A DNA stretch of 64,000 nucleotides from Pandoraea terrigena (lineage in GTDB: Bacteria > Pseudomonadota > Gammaproteobacteria > Burkholderiales > Burkholderiaceae). The notes beneath the pieces are model-generated. The model saw only the letters and a program-made list of their open reading frames with translations, had not been told where the DNA came from and made no database searches. The stretch spans positions 310,001 to 374,000 of the forward strand of contig NZ_CABPRU010000004.1 of assembly GCF_902459705.1 (NCBI RefSeq), written 5' to 3'. Numbering within the stretch: position 1 is the stretch's first letter; every line of letters begins with the position of its first letter. This document shows positions 57,376 to 64,000 of this stretch, in pieces. A program made the translations under genes and the position numbers.

Positions 57376-60237
57376 ATGAGCGATAGCGACAACACGCTTG
57401 CCAAGAGCTTCGAGCCGCAGGACGTCGAAGCCCACTGGGGCCCCGAATGGGAGCGCCGCGGCTACGCCCGGCCGACATTCGACGACGCCCGCGAAGATTT
57501 CAGCATCCAGTTGCCCCCGCCGAACGTGACCGGCACGCTGCACATGGGTCATGCGTTCAACCAGACGATCATGGATGGCCTCACCCGCTATCACCGCATG
57601 AAAGGCGCCAACACCCTCTGGGTGCCGGGCACCGACCACGCGGGCATCGCCACGCAGATCGTCGTCGAGCGCCAGCTCGACGCCCAGAAAATCTCGCGCC
57701 ACGACCTCGGCCGCGAGAAGTTCGTCGAGCGCGTCTGGGCGTGGAAGGAAGAATCGGGCAGCACCATCACGCGCCAGGTACGGCGTCTCGGCGCATCCAT
57801 CGACTGGAGTCGTGAATACTTCACGATGGACGAGAAGATGTCGCGCGCCGTGCGCGACGTCTTCGTCACGCTCCACGAGCAAGGGCTGATCTATCGCGGC
57901 AAGCGTCTCGTGAACTGGGAATCGACCCTGCTCACGGCCGTGTCGGACCTGGAAGTGGTGAGCGAGGAGGAAGAAGGTTCGCTTTGGCACATCCGCTACC
58001 CGCTCGCCGACGGCTCGGGGTCGCTCACGGTGGCCACCACGCGTCCGGAAACGATGCTCGGCGACACCGCGCTGATGGTCCATCCGGAAGACGAGCGCTA
58101 CAAGCACCTGATCGGCAAGACGGCCAGGCTGCCGCTGTGCGATCGTGAAATCCCGATCATCGCCGACGATTACGTCGATCTCGAATTCGGCACGGGTGTG
58201 GTGAAGGTCACGCCGGCGCACGACTTCAACGACTACGCCGTCGGCCAGCGCCACAACCTGCCGCAGATCAACATTCTCACGCTCGACGCGAAGATCAACG
58301 AGAACGCCCCGGAAAAGTACCGCGGGCTGGATCGTTTCGACGCACGCAAGCAAATCGTGGCCGACCTCGACGCGCTCGGCTTGCTCGAATCGGTCAAGCC
58401 GCACAAGCTGATGGTGCCGCGCAGCGACCGCACGGGCACGATTATCGAGCCGATGCTCACCGACCAGTGGTTCGTCGCGATGAGCAAACCGGCCCCCGAA
58501 GGCACGTTCCATCCGGGCAAGTCGATCACCGAAACCGCGCTCGACGTGGTCCGCAGCGGCGAGATCAAGTTCGTGCCCGAGAACTGGACGACCACCTACA
58601 ACCAGTGGCTCGAAAACATCCAGGACTGGTGCATCTCGCGTCAGCTCTGGTGGGGCCACCAGATTCCGGCGTGGTACGACGATGCGGGCAACGTGTACGT
58701 CGCCCGCACGCAAGAGGAAGCCGCCGAGAAGGCCCGCGCGGCGGGCTACACCGGCGCGCTCAAGCGCGACGAAGACGTGCTCGACACGTGGTTCTCGTCG
58801 GCACTGGTACCCTTCTCGTCGCTCGGCTGGCCGCAAGACACGCCCGAACTCAAGCATTTCCTGCCGTCGTCGGTGCTCGTGACCGGTTTCGACATCATCT
58901 TCTTCTGGGTGGCGCGCATGGTCATGATGACCACGCACTTCACCGGCCGCGTGCCATTCAAGACCGTCTACGTGCACGGCCTGGTGCGCGATGCGGAAGG
59001 TCAGAAGATGTCCAAGTCGAAGGGCAACACGCTCGATCCGATCGACATCGTCGACGGCGTGTCGCTCGACGCCCTGCTCGCCAAACGCACGACGGGTCTC
59101 ATGAACCCGAAGCAGGCGGCGAGCATCGAGAAGAAGACGCGCAAGGAATTCCCGGACGGCATCGCGCCGTTCGGCACCGACGCGCTGCGCTTCACGTTCG
59201 CCTCGATGGCCACCCTCGGCCGGAACATCAACTTCGATCTGGCGCGCTGCGAAGGCTATCGCAACTTCTGCAACAAGCTGTGGAACGCCACGCGCTTCGT
59301 GCTGATGAACTGTGAAGGCCAGGACTGCGGCCTGGCGCCGTGCGTGGGCGATTGCGGCCCCGACGGCCAGCTCGACTTCTCGCGCGCCGACCGCTGGATC
59401 GTGTCGCTGTTGCAGCGCGTGGAAGCCGATGTCGAGAAGGGCTTCGCGGACTACCGTTTCGACAACATCGCCAGCGCGATCTACAAGTTCGTCTGGGATG
59501 AGTACTGCGACTGGTACGTCGAACTGGCCAAGTGGCAGATTCAGAACGGCACCCCGGCGCAACAGCGCGCGACCCGCCGCACGCTGCTGCGCGTGCTGGA
59601 AACGGTGCTGCGCCTGGCCCACCCGATCATTCCGTTCATCACCGAAGCGCTGTGGCAGAAGGTGGCACCGCTGGCGGGCCGCTATCCGGCGGACAAGGCG
59701 GCGGGCGAAGCCAGTCTCATGGTACAGCCCTACCCGGTGGCCGACGCGAGCAAGATCGACGAGGGCGACGAAGCCTGGATGCAGCAGTTGAAGACCGCCG
59801 TCGACGCCTGCCGTAACCTGCGCGGCGAAATGAACCTGTCGCCGGCGCAGCGTGTGCCGCTGCTGGTCGCGGGCGATGTGGACTTCCTGCGCTCGATTGC
59901 GCCCTATCTGCAGACGCTGGCCAAGCTCTCCGAAGTGCAGGTGCTGGTGGACGAAGCCACGCTTGACGCGCAAGCGGCCGGTGCGCCGCTCGCTGTCGTG
60001 GGTGCGAACAAGCTGGCGCTGAAGGTGGAAGTGGACGTCGCCGCGGAGCGCGAGCGTCTTGGCAAGGAAGTGAAGCGCCTGGAAGGCGAGATCGCAAAGT
60101 GCCACGGCAAGCTTTCCAACGAAAGCTTCGTGGCGCGCGCGCCCGCCAACGTCGTGGAACTCGAGAAGCAACGATTGGTCGACTTTGAAGCGGTTCTCGG
60201 CAAACTGCAGGCTCAGCTCGCCCGCCTGCCCGCCTGA
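57376..60237 (+). CDS. valS: Valyl-tRNA synthetase
   Basis: 953 residues. The class I signatures are [10 protein letters not shown] (HIGH) and KMSKSKGN. The editing domain lies between them and a C-terminal coiled coil ([20 protein letters not shown]) ends the protein. It charges tRNA-Val and edits threonine. galU follows 29 bases later in the same direction. Confidence 0.97.
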   Translation: MSDSDNTLAKSFEPQDVEAHWGPEWERRGYARPTFDDAREDFSIQLPPPNVTGTLHMGHAFNQTIMDGLTRYHRMKGANTLWVPGTDHAGIATQIVVERQLDAQKISRHDLGREKFVERVWAWKEESGSTITRQVRRLGASIDWSREYFTMDEKMSRAVRDVFVTLHEQGLIYRGKRLVNWESTLLTAVSDLEVVSEEEEGSLWHIRYPLADGSGSLTVATTRPETMLGDTALMVHPEDERYKHLIGKTARLPLCDREIPIIADDYVDLEFGTGVVKVTPAHDFNDYAVGQRHNLPQINILTLDAKINENAPEKYRGLDRFDARKQIVADLDALGLLESVKPHKLMVPRSDRTGTIIEPMLTDQWFVAMSKPAPEGTFHPGKSITETALDVVRSGEIKFVPENWTTTYNQWLENIQDWCISRQLWWGHQIPAWYDDAGNVYVARTQEEAAEKARAAGYTGALKRDEDVLDTWFSSALVPFSSLGWPQDTPELKHFLPSSVLVTGFDIIFFWVARMVMMTTHFTGRVPFKTVYVHGLVRDAEGQKMSKSKGNTLDPIDIVDGVSLDALLAKRTTGLMNPKQAASIEKKTRKEFPDGIAPFGTDALRFTFASMATLGRNINFDLARCEGYRNFCNKLWNATRFVLMNCEGQDCGLAPCVGDCGPDGQLDFSRADRWIVSLLQRVEADVEKGFADYRFDNIASAIYKFVWDEYCDWYVELAKWQIQNGTPAQQRATRRTLLRVLETVLRLAHPIIPFITEALWQKVAPLAGRYPADKAAGEASLMVQPYPVADASKIDEGDEAWMQQLKTAVDACRNLRGEMNLSPAQRVPLLVAGDVDFLRSIAPYLQTLAKLSEVQVLVDEATLDAQAAGAPLAVVGANKLALKVEVDVAAERERLGKEVKRLEGEIAKCHGKLSNESFVARAPANVVELEKQRLVDFEAVLGKLQAQLARLPA

Positions 60238-60266
60238 GACACGCTCATACCATCAGGGAGATACCA

Positions 60267-61151
60267 ATGAAAGCCGTTGTGACCAAAGCCGTGTTCCCCG
60301 TTGCGGGCCTCGGCACCCGATTCCTCCCGGCGACCAAGGCGAGCCCGAAGGAAATGCTGCCCATTGTAGACAAGCCGCTGATTCAGTACGCGGTGGAAGA
60401 AGCGGCGGCCGCCGGGATTACAGAAATGATCTTCGTGACGGGTCGCAACAAGCGCGCGATCGAAGACCACTTCGACACGGCATTCGAACTCGAGGCGGAA
60501 CTCGAAGCCAAGAACAAGCAGGCGCTGCTCGACGTGGTGCATTCGATCAAGCCGCCGCACATCGACTGCTTCTACGTGCGCCAGCCCAAGGCGCTGGGAT
60601 TGGGACATGCGGTGCTGTGCGCCGAGAAACTCGTGGGCGATGAACCGTTCGCGGTCATCCTCGCCGATGACTTGCTCGACGGCGACCCGCCGGTGCTCAA
60701 GCAGATGGTCGACCTGTACAACCAGTATCACAACTCGATCATCGGCGTGGAAGAGATCCCCATCGAGCAAAGCCGCTCGTACGGGATCGTCGAGGGCAAC
60801 GAGTGGGGCGAGAAGGACATCGTCAAGCTCACGAGCATCGTCGAGAAGCCGGCGCCGGAAGATGCGCCGTCGAATCTGGGCGTGGTCGGCCGTTATGTGC
60901 TGCGCCCGCGTATTTTCGACTGCATTCGCGAGATCGATCCGGGCTCGGGTGGTGAGATCCAGTTGACCGACGCGATCCAGAAGCTGATGCTCGATGAAGT
61001 CGTGCTGGCGTATCGCTACAAGGGCAAACGTTTCGATTGCGGCAGCAAGCTCGGCTACCTGAAAGCAACGGTGGAGTTTGCGTTGCGCCATCCGGAACTC
61101 AAGGACGCCTTCCGTGAGTACCTGCGCGAGACGCACGGCGATCTGGTGTAG
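60267..61151 (+). CDS. galU: UTP-glucose-1-phosphate uridylyltransferase
   Basis: 294 residues. The nucleotidyltransferase signature [18 protein letters not shown] opens the protein, and [10 protein letters not shown] gives the metal aspartates. It makes UDP-glucose for surface polysaccharide and galactose metabolism. GGGAGA precedes the ATG. It is followed by a perfect terminator. Confidence 0.96.
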   Translation: MKAVVTKAVFPVAGLGTRFLPATKASPKEMLPIVDKPLIQYAVEEAAAAGITEMIFVTGRNKRAIEDHFDTAFELEAELEAKNKQALLDVVHSIKPPHIDCFYVRQPKALGLGHAVLCAEKLVGDEPFAVILADDLLDGDPPVLKQMVDLYNQYHNSIIGVEEIPIEQSRSYGIVEGNEWGEKDIVKLTSIVEKPAPEDAPSNLGVVGRYVLRPRIFDCIREIDPGSGGEIQLTDAIQKLMLDEVVLAYRYKGKRFDCGSKLGYLKATVEFALRHPELKDAFREYLRETHGDLV

Positions 61152-61171
61152 CGGCCAGCCATCGCGTCAAC

Positions 61172-61210
61172 GAAAAAGCCGACGGCAAGTCATCGCCCGT
61201 CGGCTTTTTC
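61172..61210. terminator. Terminator between galU and the tusA-like gene
   Basis: GAAAAAGCCGACGG (61172-61185) and its complement (61197-61210) with an 11-nt loop and an internal T5, effective in both directions. Confidence 0.85.
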
Positions 61211-61271
61211 TTGCCCGTTGCGCCGAGCCACTCGCTGCGGCACGCGGGGTCCGCAAGATGACGCCGCGCGA

Positions 61272-61499
61272 TCAGCGGCGGCGCATCAGGAAGTGGAATG
61301 TCTTGCCCTCTTCGCGCGACTCGATGAGTTCGTTGCCGGTCTGCTTGGCAAACGCGCTGAAGTCGCGCGCCGAGCCCGGATCGGTGGCGATGATGTGCAG
61401 CACTTCTCCACTCTGCATGTCGGCGAGCGCCTTCTTGGCGCGCAGGATCGGCAGCGGGCAGTTCAGACCGCTCGCGTCGACTTCTTTCTGGAATTCCAT
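61272..61499 (-). CDS. tusA: TusA/SirA-family sulfur carrier
   Basis: 75 residues. The CPxP motif NCPLPILRAKKAL carries the sulfur-accepting cysteine. The rest is the TusA beta-alpha-beta fold. Such carriers relay sulfur to 2-thiouridine synthesis or molybdenum cofactor, and accept sulfur from IscS or from thiosulfate routes. ATG at 61499 has AAGGG eight bases upstream. An ATG at 61505 is also possible. Confidence 0.9.
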   Translation of the reverse strand: MEFQKEVDASGLNCPLPILRAKKALADMQSGEVLHIIATDPGSARDFSAFAKQTGNELIESREEGKTFHFLMRRR

Positions 61500-61588
61500 G
61501 CTCATGTCCCTTTTTTCCGTCTCGTTCGAATCGTGTGCCGGGCTTGCCCCGCAGACTCGGATTCTACCGTAGTCATCGCGCCGCCTCG

Positions 61589-62119
61589 TCAGCCCGAAAT
61601 CGACAGCCGGGCCGAGTCGACATATTCGACCGGCAGATTGCGCCGCCGCAGCCACTCGGCCACCGCGTGCCCGGTGCCAGCGCGCCACGGACGCACCCGC
61701 TCGGGGGCGACCAGCCGGAATTCGGCGAGCTCCTCGGACAGACGGATGTCCCCATCGCAGACCGCGTGATAGGCGATGATCAGCTCATTCTTGCGCATGA
61801 ATTCGTAGACGCCGAGCAGCGAGATCGCGTCGGCATCCAGGTTGGTCTCTTCCTTGATTTCGCGCCGGATACCGTCTTCAGGCGTCTCGTCGCGCTCGAG
61901 AAAACCCGTGATGAGCGCGAACATGCCTTCGGTCCAGGCGGCATTGCGCGCCAGCAGGATCTGACCGCGATACTCCACGAGACCGGCCACGACCGGCAGC
62001 GGGTTGTCCCAGTGGACGAAACCGCAAGCCGCGTCTGGACAGGCACGGCGAATACGCCCGGCGACCTCACGCGAGTCGAGCGGCGAGGCACAGCGGGGAC
62101 AGAAAATGAGTTCGTTCAT
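61589..62119 (-). CDS. NUDIX hydrolase with N-terminal zinc ribbon
   Basis: 176 residues. Two cysteine pairs (CPRC and CPDAAC) form a zinc ribbon before the NUDIX fold. The NUDIX box starts GFLERDETPEDGIRREIKEE, which has the conserved REIKEE. The layout resembles NudC-like and ADP-ribose-type hydrolases but lacks the NudC SQPWPFP motif. The substrate is unknown. Confidence 0.88.
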   Translation of the reverse strand: MNELIFCPRCASPLDSREVAGRIRRACPDAACGFVHWDNPLPVVAGLVEYRGQILLARNAAWTEGMFALITGFLERDETPEDGIRREIKEETNLDADAISLLGVYEFMRKNELIIAYHAVCDGDIRLSEELAEFRLVAPERVRPWRAGTGHAVAEWLRRRNLPVEYVDSARLSISG

Positions 62120-62223
62120 GATCGTTCTTCAGCGAATGCGAATATCTTAAATGAACTCATGACGCGCTGCACATTTGGCAGATTCCGAGACACCCGCGGT
62201 CAATACCCACGGGGTGCGGGGCG

Positions 62224-62229
62224 TATAAT
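62224..62229 (+). promoter_or_regulatory. -10 box of the CLC gene
   Basis: TATAAT at 62224-62229. It supports a start codon at or after 62264; the -35 is weak. Confidence 0.5.
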
Positions 62230-62263
62230 CAACGATTGCCCTTCCATTCTCGTCTTCGGCCAC

Positions 62264-63658
62264 GTGTCAGACCTCCCGCCCCATACTGCCCCAACGCCGG
62301 CCTCACCGCCTCCGTCACCTTCGTCGTCAGTGCCGCCCGCGTCGCTTTCGCTATCGGCGCGCCTGGCCAAGCGGGGCATGCATCGCTCTCGTCGCCTCTG
62401 GCACAACTACGGCGTGTTCTGGCTCGGCGCTGTGCTCGTGGGCCTGGTCTCGGTGGTGTACGCCAAGCTGATCGACTTCGGTTTCGAGTTGTTCCAGCGC
62501 ATGCTGTCGTACGGCATCTGGGTGCCGCTGATCGTGACGCCGCTTGGTGCCGCGCTGGCGATCTGGCTGACGCAGAAGTTCTTCCGCGGCTCGGAGGGCA
62601 GCGGGATTCCGCAAGTCATCGCAACGCTTCAGGAATCGCGACTGTCGTCGTCGCTGTTGTCCATGCGCATCATGATCGGCAAGATCGCGATCTCGTTTCT
62701 CGGCATTCTTTGCGGCTTCACCATCGGTCGCGAGGGCCCGACGGTACAGATCGGTGCGTCGCTCATGTATGCAATGCGGCGCGGGTATCGGCGCAGCAGT
62801 GTACACATTGAACGTCAATTGACGCTCGCCGGCGCCGCGGCCGGTCTCGCGGCAGCGTTCAACACGCCGCTCGCGGGGGTCGTGTTCGCCATCGAGGAGC
62901 TGAGCCGGAGCTTCGTCGCGCGCAGCAGCGGCACGCTCATCACGGCCATCATCTTTTCCGGCGTCGTGGCACTCGGCCTGCAGGGCAACTACCTGTACTT
63001 CGGACAGATCAAGGCGATCAGCGACTTTCACTGGACGCTGATCCCGGTGGTCGTTGCCGCCAGCCTGCTGAGCGGCGTGGCTGGCGGATTGTTCGGCTGG
63101 CTGATGCTCAACGTCCCGCGCTGGATGCCCGCGCCGCTGGTCAGCGTGCGCCGTACACATCCGGTGCGATTCGCGTTTCTGTGTGGCCTGGCCATCGCCC
63201 TGATCGGACTCGCCTCGGGGGGCACGACCTTCGGCAGCGGCTATGCGGAGGCACGCGGCCTGCTGGAGTCGCATGTGGCACTCTCGCCGCTTTACGCGCT
63301 GCTGAAGTTCGCGGCGTTGTGCGTGTCCTACATGTCGGGAATTCCGGGCGGCATTTTCGCGCCGTCGCTCGCCATCGGGGCCGGGCTGGGCAACGTGTTG
63401 GCCCAGCTCACATCGGTGGTCCCGCTACCGGCAATTGCCGCGCTGTGCATGGTCGGGTATCTGGCCGCGGTCACGCAATCGCCGATTACGTCGTTCGTGA
63501 TCGTCATGGAGATGATCGACGGCCACCAGATGGTGATTCCGCTCATGGCGGTGGCCCTGCTCTCGACCCAGGTGTCGAAAACCATCGCACCGTCCTTCTA
63601 TCACGCACTGGCACATCGTTTTCTCAAGCCCGCGGCACACGCGCCGCAACAGACCTGA
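62264..63658 (+). CDS. CLC-family chloride channel/antiporter
   Basis: 464 residues from GTG 62264. A 40-residue proline/serine-rich tail leads to the helices. The selectivity motifs are GSGIPQV, GREGPTVQIG (the antiporter gating glutamate) and GGIFAPSLAIGAG. The match at the proton-glutamate position is not clear, so channel or H+/Cl- exchange is open. ATG 62378 is the next start, which would remove the proline-rich head. The TATAAT box at 62224 fits the longer form. Confidence 0.88.
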   Translation: MSDLPPHTAPTPASPPPSPSSSVPPASLSLSARLAKRGMHRSRRLWHNYGVFWLGAVLVGLVSVVYAKLIDFGFELFQRMLSYGIWVPLIVTPLGAALAIWLTQKFFRGSEGSGIPQVIATLQESRLSSSLLSMRIMIGKIAISFLGILCGFTIGREGPTVQIGASLMYAMRRGYRRSSVHIERQLTLAGAAAGLAAAFNTPLAGVVFAIEELSRSFVARSSGTLITAIIFSGVVALGLQGNYLYFGQIKAISDFHWTLIPVVVAASLLSGVAGGLFGWLMLNVPRWMPAPLVSVRRTHPVRFAFLCGLAIALIGLASGGTTFGSGYAEARGLLESHVALSPLYALLKFAALCVSYMSGIPGGIFAPSLAIGAGLGNVLAQLTSVVPLPAIAALCMVGYLAAVTQSPITSFVIVMEMIDGHQMVIPLMAVALLSTQVSKTIAPSFYHALAHRFLKPAAHAPQQT

Positions 63659-63704
63659 ATCATCGCGCGACCGGAACGGAAACCCGGCCCGGTCGCGGCT
63701 CACC

Positions 63705-64000
63705 TCACACGGCCGTGCTCAACGTCCGGATATCCGCCGCCAGACGCTCGACGGTTTCCGGGCGGGTGTCCCACGCGCACATCAAGCGGCAACCGCCCGC
63801 ACCGATGAACGTGTAGAAGCGCCAGCCCTTGGCACGCAGCGCTTCAATCACATGCATCGGTAGTTCCGCAAACACGGCATTGGCTTGCGTCTCGAACATG
63901 ATCGAGACGCCCGGCACATCGCGAATGCGTTGGGCGAGCAACTGCGCCATTGCATTGGCATGACGTGCATTGCGCAGCCACGTGTCGTTCTCCAGCATGC
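63705..64000 (-). CDS. ltaE: Threonine aldolase, C-terminal part
   Basis: The last 98 codons of a gene that runs off the right edge. DTWLRNARHANAMAQLLAQ and GWRFYTFIGAGGCRLMCAWD match the end of low-specificity L-threonine aldolases, which are PLP enzymes that split threonine to glycine and acetaldehyde. The PLP lysine is outside the window. Confidence 0.8.
   Translation of the reverse strand, partial: MLENDTWLRNARHANAMAQLLAQRIRDVPGVSIMFETQANAVFAELPMHVIEALRAKGWRFYTFIGAGGCRLMCAWDTRPETVERLAADIRTLSTAV

Noticed and set aside
57349-60171. 940-codon open frame opposite valS
   Set aside because: Antisense shadow of a high-GC gene. valS on the other strand has all synthetase motifs.

Overview
The window is a 64 kb chromosomal segment of a high-GC beta-proteobacterium of the family Burkholderiaceae, most likely Pandoraea or a close relative. 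That placement is an inference from protein style and gene order: rpoD-dnaG-yqeY, a FolE2-type GTP cyclohydrolase, an APH-fold homoserine kinase beside a DUF2782 protein, and a BPSS1780-family membrane protein. No database search was possible.

The left part (1-12.3 kb) is mixed metabolic and small-gene territory. It holds the 5' part of a Bcr/CflA drug exporter, an aromatic-acid MFS transporter, a LysR regulator divergent from a succinyl-CoA:acetate CoA-transferase, a GntR regulator next to an asparaginase, an MFS remnant, a 49-residue lipoprotein, cspA with a long leader, and three small unknown genes in sparse, AT-richer DNA. Two candidate small RNAs (about 2571-2632 + and 3148-3230 -) each pair a C-rich hairpin loop with a strong intrinsic terminator.

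The middle part (12.3-27.6 kb) reads as two tandem genomic islands at the 3' end of a tRNA-Ile(CAU) gene (27533-27608, minus). The 3' end of this tRNA occurs three times: complete at 27533, as a 46-bp exact copy at 20378, and as a diverged copy at 12331. The two displaced copies sit in 340-bp direct repeats (12291-12630 and 20338-20677). Island A (12.3-20.4 kb) carries a thiolase and an arsenic cluster: arsR, arsI, arsC, a truncated second arsC, an arsN-arsD fusion, arsA and arsO. No ArsB or Acr3 pump is present although ArsA and ArsD are intact. A deletion scar at the broken arsC marks where a pump may have been lost. Island B (20.4-27.5 kb) carries an SDR/LysR divergent pair, a TetR-controlled FAD oxidoreductase with a methyltransferase, an IS3 remnant and a broken tyrosine integrase beside the tRNA.

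The right part (27.6-64 kb) is core genome. The macromolecular-synthesis genes rpoD-dnaG-yqeY are followed by an HI0933-type flavoprotein, tsaD, folE2, the isoprenoid block xseB-ispA-dxs, a Rieske oxygenase, an EamA transporter with a rhodanese, a ZIP transporter, a Tat-exported dienelactone hydrolase, NDH-2, polA back to back with a LOG-family gene, a TsuA-like thiosulfate transporter, a DUF2782 gene, thrB, a BPSS1780 gene, uvrD, valS-galU, tusA-like, NUDIX, a CLC channel and the end of a threonine aldolase.

The items most worth following up are the anti-Shine-Dalgarno-like small RNAs, the tandem tRNA-Ile islands, the pumpless arsenic cluster with its ArsN-ArsD fusion, and the polA/LOG pair whose start codons abut with no base between them.
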